Source: Benincasa hispida
Taxonomy: Eukaryota; Streptophyta; Magnoliopsida; Cucurbitales; Cucurbitaceae
Direction of reading: 5' to 3'
Length of the DNA stretch: 64,000 nucleotides
Assembly (NCBI RefSeq): GCF_009727055.1
Contig: NC_052354.1
Location: forward strand, 55,101,382-55,165,381
A program made the position numbers and the translations under genes. Shown here piece by piece: positions 1 through 12,911 of this stretch (its first letter is position 1; each line of letters begins with the position of its first letter). The notes under the pieces were generated by a model. That model did no database searches. It was not told the origin of the DNA and was given only the letters and a program-made list of their open reading frames with translations.

Positions 1-750
1 TGATATTAAGAGAGAGACTGAGTCAAGCCAAAGAATACAATCTCTTGTAGTTCTTTGGCTCAATCTTGTTGTGTACAATCACTTTAAAGAGCCGAGGATA
101 GAGTATCTTTCTCAAGAATAACTTTCTCCACTCCCTGGCCGGCGGTTGTGGTGGTTCTCAGCTCCTTTGATCGTCTTACACCTCGACACAGCTTGTACAA
201 ACTAAAACTAAGTCTACAAATTTACAGAGAGTATAAAGCTTCTAATTGTCTAAACTCTTAATTCTGGAGGGTCTTCAAGTATTTATAGGCGTTGGTCTCG
301 TCCACTTGGAGGATGGGCTGCATTTAAAGCCATGCCCTGGTCAGCATTAAACTTCATGTCCTGGTTGGTCGCCTGACCTCTGGAAGCTTTTCAGACGCCA
401 CCTGCTGTTGAAGCTTTTCAGACGCCGCCTATTGCAAGCGCCTATGCTTGCAAGTGGTGATGTGACACAATCAGCTCGGAGCAACGAATCTTCTATATGT
501 TGAATTTCCTTTGACGCATGGCTCATGCGTTAGCGCGTTTCTTGCGACACTTATTGTCAGTTCTTGCATTGAAATCCTACAAAGTAGTGCGTTAGCACCA
601 CGATTTTTAGTGATAATCCTCTTTTACATGAAATTGCTATTGTTTAAGTAAATCCATGCGTTTCTATTAAAAATGAGGAGAGTTTATAATTAAAAACCCT
701 AATTGTTCTAACTTAAGAGCAAAGATAACTTGTGTTTTTACAAGTTATCA
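1..750 (-). mobile_element. LTR fragment with hairpin terminus, truncated by window edge
   Basis: Read on the minus strand this begins TGATAACTTGT and folds back on ACAAGTTATC (725-750), the same terminal design as the Athila-like LTRs further right. The body has GCGTT/AACGC-rich LTR-like sequence and no ORF. It abuts copia-1 RNase H coding sequence exactly where the reading ...ACFSDADWAG would continue, so it is an insertion into copia-1. Its other end lies outside the window, so solo LTR and full element cannot be told apart. Confidence 0.7.
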
Positions 751-2257
751 ACGTCTGAGAAACATGCAATATTAGTATGACCATAATCCTTATATAATAA
801 ACCAGCCCAGGAGCAATCTTCCGATAACACAAAATTTGTTCCAATGCAGCTCAATGATCAACTGTAGGGCATGACATATACTAACTCATACTACTAACTG
901 AATAGACTTGTCGGGTCGAGTCACTGTAAGGTAATTAAGTTTTCCCACTAACCTTCTATATCTTTCATGATCTTTTAGCAATTCTCTATCTTTTGTGAGC
1001 TGTAAGTGGGGCATCATAGGTGCTACATGGCGTAGCCCCTAGCTTCCCTATTTCAGTCAACAAGTCAAGAACATATTTTCTCGGTGATAATAGTATTCCT
1101 TTCTTGCTTCTTATTACCTTAATTCCTAAGAAGTATTTCAACATGCCCAAATCTTTTGTATGGAATTGACTATGGAGAAAAGTCTTTAGGGACTAGATAC
1201 CTAAAGCATCATCGTCAGTAATCACAATATCATCAACATATATGATTAATAGGATGACGCCACTCTCAGATCTCTTAAAAAAGACCGAATGATCTGACGT
1301 GCTCCTATGCATTCCAAAGCTTTCAATCACTTGACTAAAATTTCCAAATTAAGCTTATGGACTCTGTTTTAATCCATACAAAGATTTACGAAGGCGACAC
1401 ACCTTTCTATTCTCCCTTCATGTATACCTCTTCTTGAAGATCATCACGAAGAAATGCATTTTTAATATCAAGTTGTTGCAAAGACCAACAATTGATTGAA
1501 ACTAATGAAATAAACAACCTCACAGATGCCATTCTTGCTACTGGAGAAAAAGTATTAGTATAGTCAATGCCATAAGTTTGTGCATAGTTTTCTATTATAA
1601 GGCGTGCTTTTAATCAAGTGACAGAACCATCACGATTGACTTTAACTGTAAACACCCATTTGCAAGGAGAGAAACTAAATCCCAAGTACACTTGTTACTT
1701 AAGGGAGTCATCTCCTCCACCATTGCGACACACCAACCAGGATGAGATAAAGCTTCATGAACAGTTTTAGGGATGGATATAGACTCTAAGGATGCAATGA
1801 ATGAACAGGTAGAAGATGACAAATGATTATATGAAACAAAAGAGGAAATAAGATGAACGCACTTATATCTACCTTTATGAAGAGCAATAGGAAGATTGGA
1901 TCCAATGACGGAGAAGACTCTTGTACAGAGCATGGAACTGAAGGAGACAAAGAAGCCTTTGGTACAAGGCATGGAACTGAAGGAAACAAAGAAGCCTTTA
2001 GTACAAGGCATGGAACTGAAGAAGGTTGTCGGCGATGGGTCTAGGAATGGAGGTAAATACAGGTAGAGATGAATGGGGAAGAGGATCAAAAGGGGAAACA
2101 ATTGTATAGACAAGGAAATCATCCTCTGAGTCCTTATGCGCCCACTGACTCTTATTAAAGAGAAAGAAGGTGAGAAAAAAATGAGGAATGTTCAAAGAAG
2201 GTGACAATAGGAGAAACAAGATATTTATTTAAACTAGGATAATAACATCGATAACCT
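751..2257 (-). pseudogene. copia-1 reverse transcriptase / RNase H remnant
   Basis: This is the C-terminal half of a Ty1/copia polyprotein on the minus strand. In shifting frames it shows the RT entry region (EALSHPGW..AM.EEM.PL, about 1740-1690), the active-site loop YVDDIVIT near 1240-1210, the LGMLKYFLGIKVIRSKKGI stretch near 1150-1090, and the RNase H linker GKLNYLTVTRPD near 945-910. Domain order is right for copia, with integrase to the right. Stops and frameshifts are frequent and no open frame exceeds 170 codons. The fragment 1610-2122 carries an imperfect triplication of about 40 bp (around 1925-2020, encoding SMPCTKGFF-like units), which I have not seen in this domain. It is cut at 750/751 by the LTR and at 2258-2262 by the solo LTR. 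Confidence 0.85.
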
Positions 2258-2262
2258 TTTTG

Positions 2263-4183
2263 TGATAGAGTAAACATGCATAATGCGGAAACTAACAGAA
2301 TCATTTAAGCACTCTAGTTACACTTAATTTGAGTTCAAAGTATGCTAAAAAACAGTTTTTCACAAAAGAGGGTTTCTTGAATGTATACCTTTGTAGATTT
2401 CTTCTTGATCCTTGCTTAACTCTACGAATTTGATCTCCAAATGTCTAGTAGACCACCAAGAGGAACTTCTCTACTATTCTCATCATTGGATTGAGTGGTG
2501 GAAACTCATAATTGAGGGGAATTTAGAGGGTTTGAGAGAGTTTGAAAGCAAAAACAATTTCTGCTTGAAATTCTCAGAAAATTAGATTGCACGGGTGCAA
2601 TCTCCTAAAATTTGGAGTATTTATCAAGATAAATCATGCAAGAACTAACTCATTCAGCTAATTGACACTCTAATTTGCACTAAGTGAGTGGCCTAGGTGT
2701 TGAAATATGGAAAAATCCACTAAAAAACCTCAATGTTGGATTTTTCCACCCAAATTAAAATTCATTTTTAATTTATTATTTTTAAATCCAATTAATTGTA
2801 CATTAAAATTAATTTGAATAAACAATAAAAAATTAAAATTCTAAAAATTGAATTTTATTAAATTAAAATTGATTTATTAAACATAATTAATTAATTAAAT
2901 AATAATTTAATATCTAATATTAAATTAATAAAACACCTAATTCAAACATGAATCTTATTCATGTAATAAATATTTAAATCAATATTTAAATATTTTAAAC
3001 TCTCCAGTTACGTTTAATTTCGATAAATTTAAACGCTAATTATATCGAGGATAATTATCCAACGCCGAAAATTGAAATTAAACATTTCAAATTCCAAATC
3101 ATAATTTTGAATTTGAACAATTCAAATCCGCTCAATTTTCTAATCCAAGGTTTAATCTTTTACGAGCTAGTAAAGGGATCTTATAGACCTATAGATCATG
3201 AACTCCAACGATTTGAGATTAATTGGTTAAACTCTTTAAACTGAATTAATCAATATTCGTTGACTACCGAGACATACCACTATAGCTCGATAGTTAAAAT
3301 CTCCTCACTGTAGATATATTTATGTGCACTTAATTTAACCATAATCAGTAAGTTGATCTTCACAGGTCGTTCGTATTTACAGCTAGGTCAAAATGACCAT
3401 TTTACCCTTGTAAATACATCTTGCTCCTTAAGCTCCCACTGATCCTCTACTGAACAATTGGTTTATAGTCTAACTAATAAACTATGTCCCTCTCGGCCAT
3501 GAGAGGGTGGGGCCTCTTTGTTCAAGATCAGGAATCAATCTACTTACTAATCCTAAAATGGGTAGGGGTGGATTTCATCTTGCAGGACTATGTCCCCAAT
3601 TGTCTATCCAATCTTATCCCAAAATGGGAGACTTGTTGAGCGGTGCTATTGAACTACTCTTACCTATGCAGATCAAAGGATAATTCCAACTAATTGGGAG
3701 TTCATAGTTAGTTCAGGATTAAGATCGAATTACCCTAGGTCATCAAATTGAAATAGCCAGTTTTAATAGTAAACGGTCGTTAAAAAGAAAAAGTGACTAT
3801 TTCGTGGTTCGATTTTATGCAAAACTCTTTTGGATAGGATGACTCAACTCGCATGTCTCCACATGAACGATTTCGGGATCACATCGTTTGTATCAGTATA
3901 TAAAGTAGGCCGCATCCATAGTGTCCCTAGGACGAGGTACCCAATCTCATCCATATACTTATAGACTTTTTTGGCTATATACTATAACTTGATCCTCTTT
4001 GATGTCTACATAAAGTTATAGTATTCATATTATAGCCATAGATTCGTTTATTGGATTTTATAACATAATGGAATTTCAATCTCAATAACACTTTTATTGA
4101 ATAGATCCTTTAATAATACTTCTATTCATAAATAGAATATATTTTCATGATTACGAACTTCGAGTTATATGACATTCCCAACA
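2263..4183 (-). mobile_element. copia-type solo LTR with TTTTG target duplication
   Basis: The segment runs TGTTGGG...CTATCA on the minus strand (TG...CA ends, 1921 bp) and is flanked by identical 5-bp copies TTTTG at 2258-2262 and 4184-4188. It interrupts copia-1 integrase coding between a KCIFLGYS-like stretch (right side) and a QKGYRCYYPS-like stretch (left side), which would be continuous without it. The internal sequence is AT-rich and non-coding. It resembles the LTRs at 6346-8005, 8006-8394 and 8395-9872, including the CATAATGCGGAA-like end. No internal region is present, so this is a solo LTR left by LTR-LTR recombination. Confidence 0.9.
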
Positions 4184-4188
4184 TTTTG

Positions 4189-5530
4189 AACAAGGGAATA
4201 ACCAAGAAAAATACATTTTAAGGATTTTGGATCTAGCTTGGTATGTTAAGGTCGAACATCCCGAACAAAGCAAGTACAACAAAATATTTTGGGTGGAATG
4301 GGAAACAAATATTGTTTGAAAAGATATTTCACCTTTAAGAATGGAAGAAGGATACAATTTATTCAGAAATAGGTTGTGGAAATCGCATCAGCCAAAAAGG
4401 ATTTTGAAACATGCATCTGAAACATTAAAGCTCTGGTTGTTTTAAGAACATGATGATTCTTTCGACCCTATTTTTAGATGGAGTATTGACAGAAGAAGAT
4501 TGATGAAGAATGCCATAAGCATCTAAATAAGACTTAAGTGCATGAGAGAAATATTCCTTAGCATTATCGTTTTGTAAGATTTTAAGAGCACAACTTAAAT
4601 GAGTTTGAATTTCAATATGAAAGTTACAAAAATGAGAAAGTAACTCAGAACAATTTTTCATTAGATATAACTAAATTACATGAGAATGGTCATCAACAAA
4701 TGTAGCAAAATATCGAAACCCTCATTTGGACTCAATAGGACACAAACCTAAAACATCATAATGGACTAATACAAATAGAGCACTAGCTTGTTTATTGACA
4801 CGAGGATACAAATTCAAATAATGAAATTTAGTAAACCGACATGACTCACAATTTTAAAAAGACAAATGTTGAAGTTGGGGATGAAGACTCTTCAACACAG
4901 AGATAGACGGATGACCTAAACAATAATATTCTTCAAAGGGAGATGACACACTAGAGCATGCGATGGCTATAGATATTTATGGTTCAAAGATGCAAAGACC
5001 TCCAAATTCATGCTCTTTACCAATAGTCTGCTTCGTCATAAGATCTTCAAATAAGCAATAACCAGGAAAAAAATGAGACACAACAATGAAGATCACAAGT
5101 GAATTTATTTACTGAAATAATATTAAAAGAGATTTGTGGTAAATTTAAAATTGAGGACAAAGAAATTGATTCAGTAAGATGGACGGTTCCTGATCCTAAA
5201 ACAGGAGTGGATGTTCCATCCGCAATAATGACATTAGGTGAAGAGGTAGATGTACAAAGGTTAGAGAATAAACTGGGGGTTATTTGTCATATGGTCTGTA
5301 GTGCAAGAGTCAATGATCCATTTCGAGATGGAGGAAAAAAGACACTTAGAGATGTTACCTGTCTCTGTGATAGCAGTAATGGGAGAAGAAAATGATGTTG
5401 TCAATGACTTCTGATACTGTTGAAATTTAGCAAACTCCTCTACAATAATCGTAATTGACTTGTCAAGATTATTAGGAGTGGAAGCAACATGTGCAAATGG
5501 CACCCTTTGACCCTTATTCAACAATTTTCT
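4189..5530 (-). pseudogene. copia-1 integrase and protease remnant
   Basis: Minus-strand Ty1/copia coding in broken frames. From the right it shows the protease-like motif WIIDSCTTDHMT (about 5310-5275; the family has DSG, here DSC) and the integrase core with DNAKEYFS and a decayed TPSKNRVER version of the usual TPQQNGVAER motif (4560-4440). The C-terminal KLDPKSLKCIFLGYS stretch follows near 4240-4190. Integrase inserts the cDNA and protease matures the polyprotein, but stops make both non-functional here. The next block continues at 2257 after removal of the solo LTR. Confidence 0.85.
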
Positions 5531-6345
5531 GCATCTACATCTTGTATGGCTAAGTTTGTGACAATAATAACAAACAACATCTCCTAAATTTGATAGTTGG
5601 TTATTGGGATAACCTCTGGAGTTATTTCATCCAATGTCCTTATTTCCTTTATAGTCATTAGTGTGCCCAATCAAAGCACTGCTAGAATTAGATGACATAG
5701 TTGCTTATGGCTTCTCTGTACGAAGTATTCTAGTATAAGCTTCTTCCAACGATGAGATGTTTGAGCTTAATAAAACTTGATCTTTGGCCATCTCATATTT
5801 AGGTGCAAGACCAACTAAGAAACTCATGATAAACAACATTTCACATTGAGTCATTAGAACTTTTGAATCAGTTCTAATTGGCATCAAGGTATTGAATTGC
5901 ACACATGTATTTTTTACTTTCATAAAATAACCTGTAAGGGATTTATCTCCTTCATCAGGTTGATATAAAGTCTTACAAAAATAAAACACTCTATTAATGT
6001 TCTAGTTCCCAAAATAAAGAAAATCCAAATATTCTTGTAGTTCCTCGATTTATTCGCAATGATTTACTAACTCAACGATTTCATGGTCAATAGAATTCTT
6101 GATTTGTAGAAGCATTCTTGAATCGTCCCGCAACAAATCTTTTTAGTAGCATCAGTCAGTGGTTCTTTCGCAATATGATCATCCATCTCAACGCTCTTAA
6201 TAAAATGACGAACATTTGATCTCCATGAATAGTAATTTGATCCATTCAGCTTATGTTGAGTTACTTTTGACGCCAAAGGAATAATCTCAAACGTGAATGC
6301 TAGTTTCTCGTCAGCCATTACCTCAAAAACCATACATAAATACAT
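5531..6345 (-). pseudogene. copia-1 gag remnant with CCHC zinc knuckle
   Basis: Minus-strand nucleocapsid gene of a Ty1/copia element. The N-terminus reads MADEKLAFTFEIIPLASK (ATG near 6317), followed by a gag core with LNGSNYYSWRSNVRHFI. A downstream fragment at 5989-5705 has the ...MSFLVGLAPKYEMAKDQVL type gag tail. A perfect CX2CX4HX4C zinc knuckle (C-YY-C-HKLS-H-TRCR-C) is encoded at 5572-5531. Gag packages element RNA into virus-like particles. The N-terminal and middle parts are in different frames with a stop between them, so the gene is dead. Confidence 0.85.
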
Positions 6346-8005
6346 ATTAAAATCTAAAGGAACGTTGTGTTGAAGAAAACCCTAATTTATCGGAGAGGTT
6401 TAATCACATTATATTTATAGCTCGACAGTTACTCTCAAGGCTATCATGTGGTTACTCAATCGTGAAATGCTTGTCCTATCGAATAATCAAAAACTAATTT
6501 TTATTTATCCTCTTTTGTCATAAAACTAAATAACTACCCACTAAGGGTGGTTAGAGAGAAAAGGGATAATTATCAAATAATTAATAAATGATAAATAAAT
6601 TTGATAACTAACTTATTATATTATATTTATAACGTATAGTTTTAATATTGCATCATATACAATATATAAACCACGGTTCTTTTTTTCTATTTTATGGCAT
6701 TTAATATAAATCATATTTATATTAAATTTAACAACTATGAATCTATTTCATAGAAAATATATTTGAATCATATTCAAATATTATTTCCTCCAATCAATAT
6801 CAAATACATTATATCAATTATATCATATATAATTGAATTAATTGAATTACATCATATATAATTAAATTCCCTCTTATTAATTTGAACATTTCAAATTAAA
6901 CCAAAAATTGATTCTCAACTTAAATCCATTGAGCTACCAAGGGGACCTTATGGACATGTAGCTTGAAGCTCCAATCATACGTGAATAATTGATTAAACTC
7001 TTTAATCACATTATCCATCATCCGTTAACTGCTGGGCACTTCACTAAAGACTGACGGTTGCACTTTTCGCACTATAGATATATTTTTGTGTCTATTGAAT
7101 ATAACCAATCAACAGTACGATAATCCTTCACAAATTGCTCGTAAGTACAGCTGAGCCAAATTGCCGTTTTACCTCTGTAATTACATCTAACTCCTTAAGT
7201 ACCACTGATTCCTCTAATGAATAATAGATCATAGTCTCACTATGACTAAACCTCTCCCGGGCCAAGAGAGGGAGTGACACCACATTGTTCAAAACCCAGA
7301 ATCAGCCCTTAAGGGAGCAATTTATCTACTTACCCCTGCTTTGTGGAAGGAGTGAATTTCATCTTGTGTAGTTGAGTTCCCAGCTCCTCAATAAGAAGAA
7401 TCCTCAAAATGGTTGGCTTATTGAGTCGGCGATCTGGCCACTCTTACCTATGCAAATCAAAAGACCGCCTTCATAGGCAAAAGTTCACAACTCACTCAGG
7501 ATTAAGGTCAACAAGACTAAACATGTTACCTATGGTCATCCTAGTGAAATGAAAGTCTCTATTATGAACGGCGTTATATAACGAGACTAAACATTTTGTG
7601 GTCCGATCTTATACAAACTCCTTTGTATAGAACATTCTCGCTCGCATGTCTAATACATGAATGATCAGGATCAAATCATTTGTAGCACTTTACAACATTT
7701 GTAACACCTACAAAATGGGTCATACGCATAGTGTTACCAGGATAAGGTAGCCTTGTCCATATACTACAGATCATTTAGGTTATTACTTAAACACGATCCT
7801 ATTGTATGTTTCCACATACATGTTTAAGTTACAACAATAATCATGAATGTTAGTTTATTGGTTTGTAGTTAATGCAACTAAAATATCAAATATTTCATAG
7901 ACAAAGTGAATCAAATATCATATATTATTAATCACTGAAATGTTTGTTCATACAATGTTTACAAACTACAGAACCCTACGAGATTTAGGGCATCAACCCC
8001 AACAC
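6346..8005 (-). repeat. copia-type LTR, probably the 5' LTR and leader of copia-1
   Basis: AT-rich non-coding sequence that, on the minus strand, starts TGTTGGGG at 8005 and resembles the solo LTR at 2263-4183 through much of its length. Near the gag side it holds a TATA-like CTATAAATATAATG (about 6424-6411 on the minus strand), so it could be the promoter-bearing 5' LTR of copia-1. No clean primer site separates it from gag; a degenerate TGGTTTTTGAGG lies just before the gag ATG. The right boundary is clear and the left is approximate. Confidence 0.6.
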
Positions 8006-8394
8006 TACTATCCTTAAAAGTGAGTATGAGTGAATTCCGTCTTGCACCCTATGTCCCCAGCTATCTACTCGGTCTTACCCCTGAAATGGAGGGCTTATTG
8101 AGTCGGCGTTGTTGTCCCCAGAATAATGTACCCAGCTTATCCATATACTGTAGAACGTTTTGGTTATCTACTCGAACTTGATCCACTCTTATGTCTCCAC
8201 ATAAAGTTCAAGTACTCATGTAATAGTCATGGATCTTAGTTTATTAGATTTAGTTTATTTCTAAAATGAAATGAGCAATTCATACACTCAATAACAACTT
8301 TATTGAATAAACCTCAATAACATCTCTATTGATAATGATAACATAATAAGTTTATTGTTTACAAACTACAAGTTTTAGGACATAAAACCCAACA
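8006..8394 (-). repeat. copia LTR fragment (5' end only, inverted)
   Basis: On the minus strand this begins TGTTGGGTTTTATGTCC at 8394 and matches the start region of the neighbouring copia LTRs. It ends abruptly after about 390 bp. It sits head-to-head with the plus-strand LTR starting at 8395. Confidence 0.7.
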
Positions 8395-9872
8395 AATAAA
8401 CCTCCCATTTTAGGGGTAAGACCGGATAGATAGCTGGAGACATAGTCATGCAATATGAAATTCACTCGCACCCGATTTCAGGGTTAGTGGATATGTTGTT
8501 CCCTGAAGTACTGACTCCTAGTCTTGAACTATAGGCTCCATCCTCTCTATGACTAAGAGGAACTCAGTTTATTGGTAGGATCATAAATCAATTGTTCATT
8601 AGTGGATCAATGGAAACTTAAGGAGCAAGATTTATTATAGGGGTAAAACGATAATTTTGACCCATCTATAAATATGAACAACCTGCGAAGGATCGATTTA
8701 TTTATCATGGTTAAATCAAAAGAACATAAATATATCAAGAGTGAGAAGAGTACAACTATTGAGCTTTAGTGGAGTGACCAGGTAGTTAATGAATGTTGGT
8801 TAATTCGGTTAAAAGAGTTTAGCTAATTAATCTTGGATCTTTGGAGCTCATGATTTGTAGGTCCATTAAGACCCCTAGTATCTCATAAATGGGCTAAACC
8901 TTAGAATAGTGTGATAAAAAAAATTTGAAATGTTCAAATTCGGATTGAGAAAATTGTGAATGGGACATTTTTAAATATAAAATATTTACAAATATTTACA
9001 GTTTATAAAAAATGTTCCAATATACAAAACAATTTTGAAACTTTTTGCATAAAATGTAAATATTTTTTGGAATTTTCTATTTATAAGAATTTCCCATTGT
9101 TAATTATATATAATATAATTAGATGTTAATTATCAAATTAAACGAATTAGAGAAGTGGAAATATATAAATATGGTTTAAATATTAAATACATGAATAGGG
9201 ATTCATGTTTAGAATACGTAAAATATTAATTTAATATTAGATATCAAATTAATTAATTAGTTAAATTATTTAATTAATTATTTATATTTAAATTTATTTT
9301 ATTTAAAATTAATTATTTGAATTAATTTTATTTAAAATTAAAATTATTTTTAAAGAATTTGATTTAAGTTAATTAAAAGAATTAATTTTAAAACAAATTC
9401 ATTTTTAAAAAATGATTTTGCCGAAAATCCACTTTCTTAATGATAATTTGGTGTCAACTCCATATGCAATATGATTGCATGTGAAAATGAATTAAAAATA
9501 AGTTTTTTTTCTCTTTTTTTTTTGCTGAAAATTCATTCATGAAAATGGAGAATTGTTGAGAGATGGTGTTCTCTCAAAATTCCTAACACCAAGTTCACTA
9601 AGCTCAAAATTCCCTAGATATTAACTCTCATTTTGGATCCCACCATTCGATCTAAGAGCCAAGAGAATAGTAGGGAAGATCTTATGGTAGTCTACAACAA
9701 GTTTGTGATCAGTTTCGAGCTAAGGAGTTGCTAGATTGGAAGATTCTTCAAATGTATTGGTTCTGAAACTCTAAATGAATATCCTGACCTTGCTTGCTTG
9801 TAATCTAAAATTAATGTAGTTAGAGTGCTTAAAATCTTGTTTCCTTCCGCATGTTGAATGCCAACACCATCA
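8395..9872 (+). repeat. copia-2 5' LTR, 5'-truncated
   Basis: Plus-strand copia LTR that begins mid-LTR and ends in ...AACACCATCA immediately before a tRNA-Met type primer site. It carries the same internal landmarks as 2263-4183 in the opposite sense, such as the TAGAGTGCTTAAA motif and a TTCCGCATG motif near the end. About the first 400 bp of the LTR are missing and are replaced by the inverted fragment 8006-8394. Confidence 0.75.
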
Positions 9873-9886
9873 ATTGGTATTGGAGC
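9873..9886 (+). other. Primer-binding site of copia-2 (tRNA-Met type)
   Basis: ATTGGTATTGGAGC follows the LTR end directly. It differs by one or two bases from the TGGTATCAGAGC complement of initiator tRNA-Met used by many plant copia and gypsy elements. Confidence 0.75.
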
Positions 9887-11300
9887 ATGATTTAAGCACT
9901 CAATTTATGTTAATTTTAGCTTAGTGGGTGTTTTTCATAAGTTGTATGAAATGGGAGCTGATATAGATATTGTTTAGTTTTAGATTATATTTCTCTTTAA
10001 TTCTGTTGCAAAGGTTGTAATCAGCTTTTATTTATGGGTCTTAATGTGTTATTAAGAGTCTGTAAATTTTTTAGAGTCAATAGAGTTGCAATTAGGTTTA
10101 ATTGAAGATTTTTGGAAGCAAGCACAGTAGCAGACATTGGAATTTGGAGCTATTGCCTTGCAGCATCACGACATTGTTCATATAACATCGCGGCATTGTT
10201 GATGTAGCATCACAACGTTATTCTTCATCCAACCAAGAACACGCGCGCGCAAGCGAGTCCGATTCAGGGGTTAGGCAGTTCGACCGGTTCAGTTCATGGA
10301 GGTCCAGTTCATCCTGTTTCTAGATTAGTTAGCCTATTTTCATGCCTTAGAGGTTCGGTTTGAGTGGTTTAGGGCTGGTTCGGGTCGATTCATGCAGTCT
10401 AGAAGCGATTCTAGCTAGTTTTTGAATTATTCTTGTAATAATTAGCTTGTTTGCTTGCTTAGGATGCCAAAACTAGTCCACATTAGTGTGTGTTTAATTA
10501 TTTATGCATTGGATGTATGTTGTAATTAAATAAATTTTGAATGTGCATAATGTATGTCATGTAGATTTAAAATCTCACCATAGGAAGCATGTATCATGAA
10601 TTGAAAGTATTTTTTTTATAATATATAATATGAATGATTTAGGGTTTCATGTGTTTAGTATAATTTATTATATTAAATTATGAAATGCTTGGTGTATGTT
10701 ATGGATTGTTGGCATGTCTATAGTTTTATAAAGTGTTATAAAATGAATTAGACATTCAAAATCTATAACAAAGATAAAATGCATGCTCACCTATGGTTAA
10801 TAAATAACAACTTGTTTTAAATAGTTAAAATAGGTCATTATCTTATAAAACTATGGTTACAAACTCACCTAGGCTAAATCTTGTCTAAGGTTAGATTAAG
10901 TTATGGTTTACTGAACACCTGCTACCTGGAGATTTTAACCGGTTCTTGAGCATTTGTTAACCCAACTTTATGAGCATGCATGAGTGATGTGAGATAATAA
11001 ATTGGTTTATCACCTAGACATCGTAGGTTAAATCCAAATATAAAAGTTATACTTGGATAAGCACCTAGACTTAGGTTGTTTATTAGAAAGAATATTCCTT
11101 AGTAAATATTTATCTAAAACAAATAGAACACTTTAGTGGGAGATGAATAATATATGATATATTGTTTTCAGCTCTCACATCCCTAAAAGTTCACACCGTG
11201 AGATTCATGCTCGGCTTGACCTCCATCTGAAAAGTGTTTGCATAGGTCAATAGCAAGGTGAATAGGAGAAGTTGTTCATAGTAAGTGGGGGAAAGGAAGT
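9887..11300 (+). other. Leader / eroded gag region of copia-2, no ORF
   Basis: This stretch lies between the primer site and the protease. It is AT-rich and has no open frame over about 60 codons. I recognise no gag domain in it, so gag is either eroded beyond reading or deleted. Nothing else is identifiable. Confidence 0.5.
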
Positions 11301-12911
11301 TTGTCAACACATCCTATGGTCTCCTCCATTAGGTTGGACCGTCAGATTCCTATGTTACACCTTTTGTCATTTTTGAAAATAATAAATAGGAATGACATAG
11401 ATGAAGAAGCTAAGAAAGCACAACAAAGTAAATATGATTTACTAGTTGTTGAAACATGTTTAGTGGAAAATGATAAGTTAACCTGGATATTGAATTCAGG
11501 TGACACTAATCATATTTGCGCCTTCGCTCAGGAAACTAGTTCATGGGGGTAGCTTGCAGAAGGCGAATCAACCTTTAAGATAGGGACTGAAGAGGTTTTC
11601 TCGGCTAAAACAGTAGGAGATATAAAGTTATTTATTGAAGATGGATTCATTTTACTTGAAAATATCTATTATGTTCCTGCTATAAAGAGGAATTTAATAT
11701 CTATCTCATGTTTGCTATAACAAAAATATAAAGTTTCTTTTTAAGTTAATGAAGTGTTCATTATTTCAAAAGGTATTAAAATATGTTCTGCAAAATTAGA
11801 AAATAACTTATATAAGAAAACCAACTGAGGCAAAAGTAGTGTTGAATATAGAGAAAAAACTCAAAATAAGAGTCAAAAGATTTCTCCTAATGCCTATCTT
11901 TGGCACTTAAGACTTGGCTATATTAATCTCAATATGATTAGGGGTCTGGTTAAGAGCGGACTCTTAAATAAGTTAGAAGATAACTCTCTACCATCGTGTG
12001 AGTCTTGTTTTGAGGGTAAGATGACCAAAAGATCTTTTATGAGAAAAGGTCTTGGAGCTAAAGAACCCTTAGAACTCATGTATTCAGACCTCTGTGGTCC
12101 GATGAATATTAAAGTCCAAGGAGGGTATGAATATTTCATCAGTTTTATTGATGATTATTCTAGATATGGCTATATTTACCTAATGCATCATAAGCCTGAA
12201 ACCCTTGAAAAGTTCAAGGAGTATAAGGCAAAGGTTGAGAACCAATTAGATAAAAATACTAAAACACTTCAATCAGATCAAGGTGGAGAGTATATAAACT
12301 TGAAATTCCAGGACTATTTGATAGAACATGGAATTCAGTCTCGACTCACAGCACCCGATACACCTCAACAGAATGGTATAGCAAAAAGGAGAAATAGAAC
12401 CCTGTTGGACATGGTTCGTTCAATGATGAGTTATGCTCAGTTACCTTATTCATTTTGGGGACATGCAATAGAGACTGTTGTTTACATTTTGAACACGGTT
12501 TCTTCAAAAAGTGTTCTGAAACACCTTATGAGTTATGGAGAGGACGTAAAGGTAGTTCAAGTCGCTTTAGGATTTACGGATGCCTAGCACACGTGTTGGC
12601 TCAGAACCCAAAGAAGTTGGAACGTCGTTCAAAAGTATGCCTATTTGTAGAATACCTAAAGAAACAAAAGGTGGTCTATTTTATGATCCTCAATATGAAA
12701 AATGCTAGATTCTGAGAGGAGAACCACATAAGAAATCATCAACCTCGCAATAAGCTAGTATTAAGTGAAATTTCCAAGAAAACTACAAATAGATCAACAA
12801 GGGTTATTGATCAAGTTGGTCCATTAACAAGAATTATTAATGAAACTGGTACATCTGGTCAGTCACATCCTTCTCAAGAGTTGAGAGTGCCTCGCGTAAT
12901 GGGAGGGTTAT
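11301..12911 (+). pseudogene. copia-2 protease and integrase remnant
   Basis: Ty1/copia pol on the plus strand. The protease motif reads WILNSGDTNHIC at about 11487-11522, with the catalytic Asp of DSG replaced by Asn. The GAG-pre-integrase region (LWHLRLGYINLNMIRGLVK, CESCFEGKMTKRSF) precedes an open integrase core at 11934-12587. In the core, YSDLCGPM and SDQGGEY keep two catalytic Asp, but the usual NGVAERKNR glutamate is Lys (NGIAKRRNR), so the triad is broken. Frameshifts follow near 12540. The frame leads to a VPR.-GR-VI type linker that stops at 12911, where the Athila block begins. The RT half resumes at 45718. Confidence 0.9.

Noticed and set aside
5099..5395. Plus-strand ORF of 98 codons
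   Set aside because: Antisense to copia-1 protease/integrase coding.
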